Source: Pseudomonas yamanorum
GTDB lineage: Bacteria; Pseudomonadota; Gammaproteobacteria; Pseudomonadales; Pseudomonadaceae
Assembly (NCBI RefSeq): GCF_013386765.1
Contig: NZ_JACARE010000010.1
Coordinates: 307,006 to 371,005, forward strand
Direction of reading: 5' to 3'
DNA length: 64,000 nucleotides
The position numbers and the translations under genes were made by a program. The number at the start of each line of letters is the position of its first letter. The first letter of the stretch is position 1. Positions 36,767-45,650 of the stretch are shown piece by piece. Under the pieces are notes generated by a model that worked only from the letters and a program-made list of their open reading frames with translations, was not told the origin of the DNA and made no database searches.

Positions 36767-38278
36767 ATGAAAACCACGGTCAGCGCCCTTGAGGGCAACC
36801 GCCTCAACCTGTTTATCGACGGCCGCTTCGTTGCTCCCGCCAGCGACACCTATGTCGACAGCTTCGACCCCACCACAGGCCAGTCCTGGTACCAGTTTGC
36901 CCAGGCCGATGCCGGTGACGTCGCCCGCGCCGTCGCTTCCGCCCACAAGACCTTCAACGATCCGCAGTGGCGCAACATGACGCCCACCGCACGGGGCAAA
37001 TTGCTGTATCGCCTGGCCCAGCTTGTGGCCGAGCACGCCGAAGAACTGGCGCTGCTGGAAACCCGCGACAACGGCAAGCTGCTGCGGGAAATGCGCGCCC
37101 AGATGAGCGCCCTGCCCGACGCCTACATCTACTTCGCGGGCATGGCCGACAAGCTGCAAGGCGAGGTGATCCCGGTCAACAAGCTCAACCAGCTCAACTA
37201 CAGCAGCCGGGAACCGTTGGGCGTGGTCGGCATGATCACCCCGTGGAACTCGCCCTTGATGCTGCTCACCGGCACCCTCGCGCCGTGCCTGGCCATCGGC
37301 AACACCGTGGTGATCAAGCCGTCGGAACACGCCAGCGCCTCCACACTTGCACTGGCCGAATTGATCATCGAAGCCGGCTTTCCGGCGGGTGTGGTCAACG
37401 TGGTCACCGGCAACGGCGCCGTCACCGGCGATGCGTTGACCCGCCACCCGGACATCGCCAAATACGTGTTCACCGGCAGCACCGACACCGGCCGACGCAT
37501 CGCCGGCAACGCCGCCAACAACCTGGTGCCGTGCCAGATGGAATTGGGCGGCAAGTCGCCCCACGTGGTGTTTGCCGATGTCGATATCGAGAAGGCCGTG
37601 AACGGCGTGGTCTCCGGGATCTTCGCCGCCGCCGGGCAAAGTTGCGTGGCCGGTTCGCGCTGTTTTGTCGAGGCGCCGATCTACGACAAATTCGTCGAGG
37701 CCCTGGTGGCCCGCACCCAACAGATCAGCGTCGGCCATCCGATGGAAGAACACACCGACATCGGCCCGCTGGCCCTGCAAGCCCAACTGCAAAAGCTCGA
37801 AGGCTACATCGCCAGCGGCGCGAGACAAGGTGCGCAGATTGCGGTCGGCGGCAAGCGCCCCAATGCGGCCAACCTGTCCGAAGGCTGGTACTTCGAACCC
37901 ACGGTGATGGCCAACGCCACCAACGACATGCCGTTCATGCGCGATGAACTGTTCGGCCCGGTAGTGGGCGTAATGCCCTTCACCACTGAAGAGCAAATGC
38001 TCAGCCTGGCCAACGACACCCACTACGGCCTGGCCTCGGGCATCTGGACCCAGAACATCGATCGCGCCCTGCGTTTCGCCAACCGCATCGACGCCGGCAC
38101 GGTGTGGATCAACACCTACCGCAGCTCGGCCTACATGTCCGCCAATGGCGGTTTCAAACACAGCGGTTATGGCCGTCGCGGCGGCTTTGACGTGATGCGC
38201 GAGTTTTCCCGGGCCAAGAACGTGGTCATCGATTATTCCGGCGAAATGCAGGACCCCTTCGTCATTCGCCTGCGCTGA
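36767..38278 (+). CDS. NAD-dependent aldehyde dehydrogenase
   Basis: A 503-residue class I/II aldehyde dehydrogenase with the IT-PWNSPLMLLTG cofactor segment, the general base Glu in MELGGKSPHVV, the nucleophile Cys in AAGQSCVAGSRCF and the LFGPVVGVMPF motif. It oxidises an aldehyde to an acid, probably the product of the monooxygenase or hydrolase of the same cluster. AGGACTCCTGC precedes the ATG; an in-frame upstream start inside the flavin-reductase gene is not used. Substrate cannot be inferred; the second aldehyde dehydrogenase of the region (44163) is only a distant relative. Confidence 0.85.
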   Translation: MKTTVSALEGNRLNLFIDGRFVAPASDTYVDSFDPTTGQSWYQFAQADAGDVARAVASAHKTFNDPQWRNMTPTARGKLLYRLAQLVAEHAEELALLETRDNGKLLREMRAQMSALPDAYIYFAGMADKLQGEVIPVNKLNQLNYSSREPLGVVGMITPWNSPLMLLTGTLAPCLAIGNTVVIKPSEHASASTLALAELIIEAGFPAGVVNVVTGNGAVTGDALTRHPDIAKYVFTGSTDTGRRIAGNAANNLVPCQMELGGKSPHVVFADVDIEKAVNGVVSGIFAAAGQSCVAGSRCFVEAPIYDKFVEALVARTQQISVGHPMEEHTDIGPLALQAQLQKLEGYIASGARQGAQIAVGGKRPNAANLSEGWYFEPTVMANATNDMPFMRDELFGPVVGVMPFTTEEQMLSLANDTHYGLASGIWTQNIDRALRFANRIDAGTVWINTYRSSAYMSANGGFKHSGYGRRGGFDVMREFSRAKNVVIDYSGEMQDPFVIRLR

Positions 38279-38296
38279 TTATTCAAGGAGCACCTT

Positions 38297-39373
38297 ATGA
38301 AATTCGCCGTATCCCTGAGCATGGAACGCTTCTCGCCGGACGTGCCGATGCAGACCGTCATGGCCAACCTGCTGGAGCTGGCAAAGATCGCCGATGCCGG
38401 CGGCTTTGAAACCCTATGGACCTCCGAGCACCACACCCTGGAATGCACCATCGCGCCCAACCCGTTCCAGACCCTGACCTGGCTCGGCCAGCACACCGAG
38501 CGCATTCGCCTGGGCACCGCGACCCTCGCCGCGGCCTATTGGCATCCGATCCGCCTGGCGGGCGAAGCCGCGCTGTGTGATCACCTGACCCAAGGTCGCC
38601 TGGAGTTCGGCATTGCCCGCGGTTCCTACCAGTACGAATTCGACCGCATGACCCCCGGCCTGCAACAGCAGGAAGGCGTGGGCTACATGAAGGAACTGGT
38701 GCCGGCGGTGCAAAAGCTCTGGACCGGCGACTACGCCCACGACGGCCACTACTGGAAATTCCCGCAGACCGCTGCGGTGCCCAAGCCATTGCAAAAAGGC
38801 CATCCACCGATCTGGGTTGCCGCGCGGGACCCGGGCACCTTCGATTGGGCGGTGAGCATTGGCGCCAACATCCTGTCCACCCCGCTCTCGCTGCCGGCGG
38901 CCGAAATCGCCGTGCTCGGCGAGAAGTTCAACAAGGCCGTGGCCGACAACCCCCACGTGCCGCGCCCGCGCTTCATGATGCAGCGCCGCACCTGCGTATA
39001 CGCCAATGCCAACGACTGGGAATTGCCGGTCAAACACAGCATGGACTTTGGCCGCGCCTTCGAAAACCTGATGCAGAACATCGGCACCGTGCACAACGGT
39101 TTCCCGGAGCCGGTGCCGTTTGAAAGCGTGCGCGGCAAAGACAACTACAACCCGGAAAACCTGCGACGCAACCTGATGTTCGGCACCCCCGAGGAAATCA
39201 TCGAAAAGCTGCTCGACTACGAAGCCGCCGGTGTCGACCAGTATTGCCTGGGCCTGACCTTCAACCTGCCGTTCGAATTGCAGAAGCAGACCCTGCGCCT
39301 GTTCATCGATGAAGTGATGCCGTTCTTCGCCGAGCGCGAACGCGCCAGACAACGCGACAAGGTCAGCGCGTGA
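38297..39373 (+). CDS. Luciferase-like (LLM) flavin-dependent monooxygenase
   Basis: A 358-residue bacterial luciferase-family protein: MKFAVSLSMERF strand, the TLWTSEHHTLECTIAPNPFQTLTWLGQHTERIRLGTATLAAAYWHPIRLAGEAALCDHLTQGRLEFGIARGSY core that binds FMNH2, and a C-terminal barrel closing segment. Such enzymes insert oxygen into or cleave C-N, C-S or ring bonds using reduced flavin supplied by a separate reductase, here encoded at 35797. Its stop overlaps the hydrolase start by one base (TGATG). It is the central enzyme of the cluster; the substrate is unknown, though a nitrogen heterocycle or amine is plausible from the neighbouring genes. Confidence 0.87.
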   Translation: MKFAVSLSMERFSPDVPMQTVMANLLELAKIADAGGFETLWTSEHHTLECTIAPNPFQTLTWLGQHTERIRLGTATLAAAYWHPIRLAGEAALCDHLTQGRLEFGIARGSYQYEFDRMTPGLQQQEGVGYMKELVPAVQKLWTGDYAHDGHYWKFPQTAAVPKPLQKGHPPIWVAARDPGTFDWAVSIGANILSTPLSLPAAEIAVLGEKFNKAVADNPHVPRPRFMMQRRTCVYANANDWELPVKHSMDFGRAFENLMQNIGTVHNGFPEPVPFESVRGKDNYNPENLRRNLMFGTPEEIIEKLLDYEAAGVDQYCLGLTFNLPFELQKQTLRLFIDEVMPFFAERERARQRDKVSA

Positions 39374-40185
39374 TGGGCCAGGCACAACGTTTCAGCGTGG
39401 CCAACGTCACGCTCAACTTTCGCCTGGACGGGCATGGGCCGCGCCCGCTGGTGTGCATTCACGGCGTGGGCTCCAGCCTCGAGGCGTGGGCCGAGACGGT
39501 GGCCGGTTTGCAGGAGCAGTTCACCGTGCTGACCTTCGACCTGCGCGGCCACGGCCAGTCGTCGCGCACACCCGGGCGTTATGAAATTGATCACCTGGTG
39601 GGCGAGGCCCTGGCCCTGGCAGATCACGTGGGTTTCAAGCAGTTCGACCTGGCCGGGTTCTCGTTGGGCGGTTTGATCGCCCAGCGCATGGCCCTGACCC
39701 ATCCGGCGCGGGTGCGTCGTTTGGTGCTGCTGTCCACCGTGGCCGGGCGTAACGCCGAGGAGCGCGAGCGGGTGCAGGCACGCCTCGCCGCGTTGGAGGC
39801 CGGGGAGCCCGTGGCGCATTACGAGGCGTCGTTGTCGCGCTGGCTGACCGAGGACTTCCAGGCACGCCATCCCGAGGCCGTCACCCGTCTGCGTCAGTTG
39901 AATGCCGAGAACGACCCCGGCTGTTATGCCGCGGCGTATCGCATCCTCGCCGAGTCGGATTTCGGCGAGCAGTTGTCACGGATCCACTGCCCCACCCTGA
40001 TTGCCACCGGTGCCGACGATGCCGGCTCCAACCCGCGCATGGCGGCGTTCATGCACGCGCGCATCGCGGGTTCGCAACTGCAGATTCTGCCGGGGCTGCG
40101 CCATTGCATTCTGATCGAGGCGCCGCAACAGGTGGCCGCCCTGATACGCGATTTTCTAACCGACTCGGAGACCCATCATGGATAA
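39373..40185 (+). CDS. Alpha/beta hydrolase
   Basis: A 270-residue alpha/beta-hydrolase with HGVGSSLEAW oxyanion loop, nucleophile Ser97 in GFSLGG, acid near ATGADDAGSNPR and His in LPGLRHCILIE. It resembles RutD and 3-oxoadipate enol-lactonase types, which act after an oxygenase. Start at ATG 39373 overlaps the monooxygenase stop; its own end overlaps the next gene by 8 bases. Probably hydrolyses an ester, lactone or amide formed by the monooxygenase. Confidence 0.85.
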   Translation: MGQAQRFSVANVTLNFRLDGHGPRPLVCIHGVGSSLEAWAETVAGLQEQFTVLTFDLRGHGQSSRTPGRYEIDHLVGEALALADHVGFKQFDLAGFSLGGLIAQRMALTHPARVRRLVLLSTVAGRNAEERERVQARLAALEAGEPVAHYEASLSRWLTEDFQARHPEAVTRLRQLNAENDPGCYAAAYRILAESDFGEQLSRIHCPTLIATGADDAGSNPRMAAFMHARIAGSQLQILPGLRHCILIEAPQQVAALIRDFLTDSETHHG

Positions 40186-40573
40186 ATCACTGCAGGCCCA
40201 GGGCGAAAGCGTACGCCGCAAAGTCTTGGGCGATAGCTACGTCGACCAGGCCCTGGGCCGCGCCGACGACTTTTCCCGCCCCTTCCAGGCGGTGCTCAAC
40301 GAGTATTGCTGGGGCATGGTCTGGACCGACGACAGCCTGGACCTCAAGCAACGCAGCCTGCTCAACCTGGGGATGCTCGCGGCGCTGGGGCGCATGGACG
40401 AATTCGGCACGCATTTTTGCGGTGCCATCCGCAACGGCCTGAGCGACGACGAACTGCGCGCCGCCCTGGTGCAGATCGCGGTGTACTGCGGCGTTCCGGC
40501 GGGTGTCGAGGCGTTCCGCGTGGCCCGCAAGGCCCGGGAAAGCATGGCTCCATCGGATTCAGCGACCGGTTGA
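40178..40573 (+). CDS. Carboxymuconolactone decarboxylase (CMD) family protein
   Basis: A 131-residue helical protein of the AhpD/CMD-like family: VLGDSYVDQALGRADDFSRPFQAVLNEYCWGMVWTDDSLDLKQRSLLNLGMLAALGRMDEF, ALVQIAVYCGVPAGVEAFRVARK. It lacks the paired CxxC of AhpD, so it resembles gamma-carboxymuconolactone decarboxylase rather than a peroxidase reductant. It closes the catabolic cluster and overlaps the hydrolase by 8 bases, suggesting that a lactone or beta-keto acid arises in this pathway (inference). Confidence 0.85.
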   Translation: MDKSLQAQGESVRRKVLGDSYVDQALGRADDFSRPFQAVLNEYCWGMVWTDDSLDLKQRSLLNLGMLAALGRMDEFGTHFCGAIRNGLSDDELRAALVQIAVYCGVPAGVEAFRVARKARESMAPSDSATG

Positions 40574-40752
40574 CGGCCAACCCTTGCACTCGTCACACCG
40601 CTCATGCTGTAAGTGCCATGGCACCCCAACAAGAAATTTTTGCGACTGCACCTTGCGTCGTCATAGCTCGAAGATTTTTAACTGCCAGTAGCCCAAAAAT
40701 TTCTATTGATGAAGTTTTCCGCAGATTGCAAAACAACAATTGGAGGCAATTG

Positions 40753-41949
40753 GTGAGCGAACGACTAAAGATTGAGAACCTCTACAAGGTCTTTTCCTCA
40801 ACCCCGGACAGAGCCATGCAGCTCTTGACCGCCGGGGCCAGCAAAGACCGGATCCTGGCCGAGACCGCAACCGTGGTCGGCCTCAACAACGTATCGCTGT
40901 CGATTCCCAGCGGTGCGATCTACATGATCATGGGCCTCTCGGGGTCGGGCAAATCCACCCTGGCGCGCTGCATCAACCGCCTCAACGAACCGACCGCGGG
41001 CAAGATCCTGCTGGACGGCGAAGACCTGGTGACCCTCGACGAAAACCAGTTGCGGGAAGTGCGCCGCACGCGCATCTCCATGGTGTTCCAGCACTTCGCC
41101 CTGCTGCCGAACAAAACCGTGATCGAGAACACCGAGTTCGGCCTCAAGCTGCGGGGTGTCTCGGCGGCCGAGCGGCGCAAGCGTGCCCTGGAAGTGCTGG
41201 CCATCGTGGGCCTGGCCAAGTGGGCCGATCACCATCCCCACGAGCTGTCCGGCGGCATGCGCCAGCGAGTGGGCCTGGCCCGTGCACTGGCCACCGACGC
41301 TGACGTGTTGATCATGGACGAAGCCTTCAGCGCACTCGACCCGTTGATCCGCACCGAGATGCAGGACGAGTTGCTGCGCCTGCAACGCACCCTGAAAAAA
41401 ACCATCCTGTTCATCACCCACGACTTCCAGGAAGCCCTGAAGCTGGGCACGCGCATCGCGATCATGGCCGACGGCCAAGTGGTGCGCGAGGGCACGCCCC
41501 AGGAAATCGTGATGGACCCGGGCAGCGATTACGTCGCGGCGTTCACCCGCGAGGTGGACCGTTCGCGGCTGTTCGATGCGCGCTCGATCATGGAGAAAGC
41601 CAACACCCTGCTGGTGCAAGGCGACACCCGGGTGGTGGGCAATGAAAGCTCGGCAGCCTTCGTGCTCAACACCTGCGGCAAGGCCGTCGGCGTGCTGGAC
41701 TCGGCGGCGCTGCTGGCCGTGGGCGGCGGCGCCGACGCCCTGCAACAGTTGTCGAGCCAGTTCGTCAGCGTACCGGCCAACGCCAAGCTGGTGGAAGCCG
41801 CACGCCTGCTCAAGCCGGGCCTGCCGGTGGCGGTGGTGGATGGCGACGGGCTGTTCGTCGGCACGCTCAACAGCGCGCACATTCTTGATTGCATAGCCAG
41901 CGTCCCGGCCCCGCGCCCTGCCGCTGCGGAGGTTGCACAGCATGCTTAG
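40753..41949 (+). CDS. Betaine/proline-type ABC transporter ATP-binding protein
   Basis: A 398-residue ProV/OpuAA-like ATPase: Walker A GLSGSGKST, Q loop MVFQHFALLPNKTV, signature LSGGMRQRVGLARALA, Walker B VLIMDEAFSALDP, and the ITHDFQEALKLG switch. The last 100 residues form a CBS-like region, as in glycine-betaine transporters. Translation starts at GTG 40753 with an ideal GGAGG 6 bases upstream; no ATG fits better. Overlaps the permease gene by 8 bases. About 180 bases after the CMD gene, so it may be a separate unit that imports a quaternary amine related to the preceding cluster. Confidence 0.88.
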   Translation: MSERLKIENLYKVFSSTPDRAMQLLTAGASKDRILAETATVVGLNNVSLSIPSGAIYMIMGLSGSGKSTLARCINRLNEPTAGKILLDGEDLVTLDENQLREVRRTRISMVFQHFALLPNKTVIENTEFGLKLRGVSAAERRKRALEVLAIVGLAKWADHHPHELSGGMRQRVGLARALATDADVLIMDEAFSALDPLIRTEMQDELLRLQRTLKKTILFITHDFQEALKLGTRIAIMADGQVVREGTPQEIVMDPGSDYVAAFTREVDRSRLFDARSIMEKANTLLVQGDTRVVGNESSAAFVLNTCGKAVGVLDSAALLAVGGGADALQQLSSQFVSVPANAKLVEAARLLKPGLPVAVVDGDGLFVGTLNSAHILDCIASVPAPRPAAAEVAQHA

Positions 41950-42838
41950 TTCAGAAGACCTCGCGGTTCTGCCCGTAGACCAATGGATCAGCCAGGGCGT
42001 GGAGTGGCTGGGGATTCATCTGCGGCCGATGTTCCAGGCGATCCGCTGGCCGGTGGAGCACCTGCTGGGGCTGAGCGACACGGTGATCCACGCGATCCCG
42101 TTCCCGGTCATGGTGCTGCTGATGTTCGTGATTGCCTATCGCGCCGCGAGCCTGGGAGTGGCGGTGTTCAGCGCCGTGGCCCTGGTGGTGATCGCCGCGC
42201 TGGGAGTGTGGGACGAGGCCATGACCACCTTGTCGCTGATCACCACGGCGATCGTGATCTGCATGGTGGTGGGCATCCCGGTGGGCATCTGGTGCGCCCG
42301 TAGTGAGCGGGTGTGGGGCGTGATGCGGCCGATTCTCGACATCATGCAAACCACCCCGACCTTCGTGTACCTGGTGCCGGTGGTGATGCTGTTTGGCGTC
42401 GGCACCGTGTCGGGGGAAGTGGCGGTGGTGATCTCCGCCTGCCCGCCGCTGATTCGCTTTACCTACCTGGGCATCCGCATGGTCGACACCGAACTGGTGG
42501 AAGCCGGCCACGCCTTTGGTGCAGACAAGCGCCAGTTGCTCTGGGAAATCCAGCTGCCCCTGGCGATCCCGACCATCCTCGGCGGCCTCAACCAGACCGT
42601 GCTCACGGCCATGGTGATGTCGGTGGTGGTGGCGATGATCGGCGCCGAAGGCCTGGGCCTGGTGGTGCTGCAAGGCCTGGGGCGGATGGACGTGGGCCGC
42701 GCGGCGGTGGGCGGGATTGCCATTGTGCTGCTGGCGATGATGCTCGACCGCATCACCCAGAACCTGGCGCAGCCGACGGTGCGCAAACGCAAGTCGCTGT
42801 TCAAGCGCCTGCTGAATCCGAACCCGGTAAACGCATAA
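41942..42838 (+). CDS. Betaine/proline-type ABC transporter permease
   Basis: A 298-residue ProW-type permease with about six or seven helices and the EAA-like cytoplasmic loop (RMVDTELVEAGHAFGADKRQLLWEIQLPLAIPTILGGLNQTVLTAMVMSVV), which contacts the ATPase. It starts with ATG at 41942, overlapping the end of the ATPase gene. Works as a homodimer with the ATPase and the binding protein at 42911. Confidence 0.88.
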   Translation: MLSSEDLAVLPVDQWISQGVEWLGIHLRPMFQAIRWPVEHLLGLSDTVIHAIPFPVMVLLMFVIAYRAASLGVAVFSAVALVVIAALGVWDEAMTTLSLITTAIVICMVVGIPVGIWCARSERVWGVMRPILDIMQTTPTFVYLVPVVMLFGVGTVSGEVAVVISACPPLIRFTYLGIRMVDTELVEAGHAFGADKRQLLWEIQLPLAIPTILGGLNQTVLTAMVMSVVVAMIGAEGLGLVVLQGLGRMDVGRAAVGGIAIVLLAMMLDRITQNLAQPTVRKRKSLFKRLLNPNPVNA

Positions 42839-42910
42839 AAATACAAGAAATCATGAATGCCCGTTGTTGACTGCCAACCCTGACCATAACGAGAAAAAAA
42901 AGAGGAAATC

Positions 42911-43936
42911 ATGATGCATCCATTCAAAGCCTTGCTTGGATTTGCAGCAGTGTTGTACCTGGCAAGTACGCAGGTGTGGGCCGAAGATTTACCCGGCACC
43001 GGCAAGACCATCCGCTTCGTGCAATCGGAGAGCACCGGCGGCAACTACGTACTGACCAAAATCGCGATCGAGGCCACCAAGCGCCTGGGCTATGCAAGCA
43101 AGTTGAGCACCGTGAACACCACGCTGTTCTTCCCCGCCGCCGCCCAGGGCGACCTGGATTTGTCGATGGACGTGACCTTGCCGATGCTGCAACCCAGCTT
43201 TGACAAGGTGAAGGACCGCACCGAGGTGGTGGGCGCAGGCTTCATTACCGGCGCGGGCTACAACGGCTACATGATCGACAAGAAAACCGCCGACGCGTAT
43301 GGCATTACCAGCCTGGAACAAATGAAAGACCCGAAAATCGCCGGGCTGTTTGGCAAGGACGGCAAGGCCAACCTGATCAGCTGTGACCCGGGTTGGGGCT
43401 GTGGCGACGTGGTGGATTACCAGCTCGACAAGTTCGGCCTCAGGGACACGGTGAACCCGGTGCGCGGCAAGTACGAAGCGCTGATGTTCGAAAACGTCGC
43501 CCGCCTGAAACGTGGCGAGCCGGTGTTTTTCTATGCGTGGGCGCCGTCGTGGATGACCAACACCATGGTGCCGGGCAAGGACGTGGTGTGGTTGCCGACG
43601 CCGTTTGATGCGTTGCCGGGCAATGTGCCGAGCACCACGTCGGCACTCACGCCCGGGGTTGCCGGGTGTGCCGGCGGGGCCGATCCGTGCCGCATGGCGA
43701 TGGCGGCGTGGAACTGGTACGCGATCGGCAACAAGCAGTTCATCGCGGCGAATCCGGCGATCAAGAAGCTGGTGGAGCAGATGACGTTCTCCCAGGCGAC
43801 GTGGAGTTATTGGGAAAAAACCATCAGCGCCGACGGCTCCAGCGAACGCAATATTCGCAAGCTGGCGGAGGACTGGATGAAAGAAAACAAAGCGACCTTT
43901 GACGGCTGGATAGCCACCGCAAAAACCGCGAAGTAG
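42911..43936 (+). CDS. Betaine/proline-type ABC transporter substrate-binding protein
   Basis: A 341-residue periplasmic protein with a signal peptide (MMHPFKALLGFAAVLYLASTQVWA) and the ProX/OpuAC-type sequence (FVQSESTGGNYVLTKIAIEATKRLGY, DLDLSMDVTLPML, FFYAWAPSWMTN). Trp and Tyr residues around the cleft would form the aromatic cage that holds a quaternary ammonium group. Cys pairs (CDPGWGCGD, CAGGADPC) may form disulphides. GAGGAAATC precedes the ATG. Compound unknown: betaine, carnitine, choline or proline betaine are the usual ligands. Confidence 0.87.
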   Translation: MMHPFKALLGFAAVLYLASTQVWAEDLPGTGKTIRFVQSESTGGNYVLTKIAIEATKRLGYASKLSTVNTTLFFPAAAQGDLDLSMDVTLPMLQPSFDKVKDRTEVVGAGFITGAGYNGYMIDKKTADAYGITSLEQMKDPKIAGLFGKDGKANLISCDPGWGCGDVVDYQLDKFGLRDTVNPVRGKYEALMFENVARLKRGEPVFFYAWAPSWMTNTMVPGKDVVWLPTPFDALPGNVPSTTSALTPGVAGCAGGADPCRMAMAAWNWYAIGNKQFIAANPAIKKLVEQMTFSQATWSYWEKTISADGSSERNIRKLAEDWMKENKATFDGWIATAKTAK

Positions 43937-43947
43937 CACCCATTCAA

Positions 43948-44019
43948 TGTGGGAGCTGGCTTGCCTGCGATGGCGGTGGTGAATTCAACATCGTTATCGC
44001 AGGCAAGCCAGCTCCCACC
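43948..44019. repeat. Inverted REP-like pair, class C
   Basis: TGTGGGAGCTGGCTTGCCTGCGA (43948-43970) and its complement (43997-44018) flank a short loop after the binding-protein gene. Same class as 60322-60411. It probably protects the 3' end of the ABC transcript. The following bases up to 44162 show only a pyrimidine-rich run of Cs and no gene. Confidence 0.85.
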
Positions 44020-44162
44020 GTTGATTTTCACCCGCCGCAAAAAAACCTGTTTGGGCGACATCAATCAGAAAAAACCCACTGCCCCACCCCCACCAAACCA
44101 CCAATCCCGCACGCGCCCCTGCCCTAGCATTACTCCCACTCAGACGAACCGGAGTGAACCCG

Positions 44163-45650
44163 ATGACCTACAAACACCCACTGTTGTTCAAGGCCCTGTG
44201 CTACGTCGACGGCCATTGGGTCCACAGCGCCAGTGCCAGCACCATGGCCGTGCACAACTCGGCGAACCAGCAACTGATCGGCCATGTGCCGATGCTGGAA
44301 AAACCCCAGATTGTCGCCGCCATCGACGCCGCACACCGCGCCTTCCCCGCCTGGCGTGAACAGAGCCTCGATGCCCGCGCCACGATCCTGCGGCGCTGGG
44401 CGGCCCTGATCCTCGAACACCAGGAAGACCTCGCCCGTATCCTCAGCCAGGAACAGGGCAAACCGCTTGCCGAAGCCCGCGGCGAAATCGCCTATGCCGC
44501 AAGCTTCATTCCGTGGTTCGCCGAAGAAGCCCGGCGCCTGTACGGCCAGAACATTCCCAGCCATATCCCCGGCGCGCACCTGGGCACCCTCAAGGAACCC
44601 GTGGGCGTGTGCGCCCTGCTGACCCCGTGGAATTTCCCCTCGGCGATGATCACCCGCAAGGCCGCTGCCGCCCTCGCCGCCGGTTGCACGGTGGTGGTCA
44701 AGCCCGCCCATGAAACCCCCTACTCGGCCCTGGCCCTGGCGCAACTGGCCGAGGAAGCCGGCTTCCCGCCGGGGGTGTTCAACGTAGTGCTGGGCGAACC
44801 GCAAATGACCATGCAAACCCTGGTGCAGGACAGCCGCGTGCGTTCGGTGAGCTTCACCGGCTCGACCCGGGTCGGCAAGCTGGTGTTGCAGGCGGCGGCA
44901 CAGGACGTGAAGAAGGTCTCGCTGGAACTGGGGGGCAATGCGCCGTTTATTGTCTGCGCCGATGCCCACCTTGAGCACGCCGTGAAAGTCGCAGTGGAGG
45001 CCAAATTCCAAACCTCCGGCCAGGACTGCTGCGCCGCCAACCGGATCATGGTGGAGCGTTCGATCTATCCCGAATTCCTCAGCCATTTCGCCGCCGCCGT
45101 GCGGGAGCTGCGGGTCGGCCCGGCGTTGATCGGCGGCCAGGAGCAAAACGTCGATATCGGCCCGCTGATGCACCAGGCCGCCTTCGACGTCACCGCCGAG
45201 CGCGTGGCCGATGCCCTGGAGCTGGGCGCAAACCGCCTGGTGGGCGGCGAAGCCCATGCACTGGGCGGGCTGTTTTACCAGCCGACGGTACTCGCCGATG
45301 TGACCCCGCAGATGCGCATCTACCGCGAAGAAAACTTCGCGCCGATCGCCGGGGTGATGCCGTTCGACTCGATTGAACAGGCCATCGAGATGGCCAACGA
45401 CACCGAATACGGCCTGGCCGCCTACATTTGTTCCAACCGCCTGGACCTGATCTACCCACTGATCCGCCGCCTCGACCACGCCATGGTCGCCGTCAACGGA
45501 GTGAAATTCACCGGCCACCCGATTCCCTTCGGCGGCATGAAAGCCTCGGGCCTGGGCCGTGAAGGCGGCGCCGAGGGCTTCGAAGCCTTTGTCGAAACCA
45601 AATACTTTTGCCTGCATCACCAAGGCCAATTCCAAGGAGAGCAACCATGA
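44163..45650 (+). CDS. Aldehyde dehydrogenase, succinate-semialdehyde dehydrogenase (GabD)-like
   Basis: A 495-residue aldehyde dehydrogenase with CALLTPWNFPSAMITRKAAAALAAGCTVVVKPA, the Glu of LELGGNAPFIV, and the nucleophile Cys in SGQDCCAANRIMV. General resemblance to GabD/GabD-like semialdehyde dehydrogenases. The adjacent aminotransferase gene (ATGA overlap) would make its aldehyde substrate from an omega-amine such as 4-aminobutyrate or a diamine. ATG at 44163 with GGAG upstream; an earlier GTG is less likely. Confidence 0.85.
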   Translation: MTYKHPLLFKALCYVDGHWVHSASASTMAVHNSANQQLIGHVPMLEKPQIVAAIDAAHRAFPAWREQSLDARATILRRWAALILEHQEDLARILSQEQGKPLAEARGEIAYAASFIPWFAEEARRLYGQNIPSHIPGAHLGTLKEPVGVCALLTPWNFPSAMITRKAAAALAAGCTVVVKPAHETPYSALALAQLAEEAGFPPGVFNVVLGEPQMTMQTLVQDSRVRSVSFTGSTRVGKLVLQAAAQDVKKVSLELGGNAPFIVCADAHLEHAVKVAVEAKFQTSGQDCCAANRIMVERSIYPEFLSHFAAAVRELRVGPALIGGQEQNVDIGPLMHQAAFDVTAERVADALELGANRLVGGEAHALGGLFYQPTVLADVTPQMRIYREENFAPIAGVMPFDSIEQAIEMANDTEYGLAAYICSNRLDLIYPLIRRLDHAMVAVNGVKFTGHPIPFGGMKASGLGREGGAEGFEAFVETKYFCLHHQGQFQGEQP

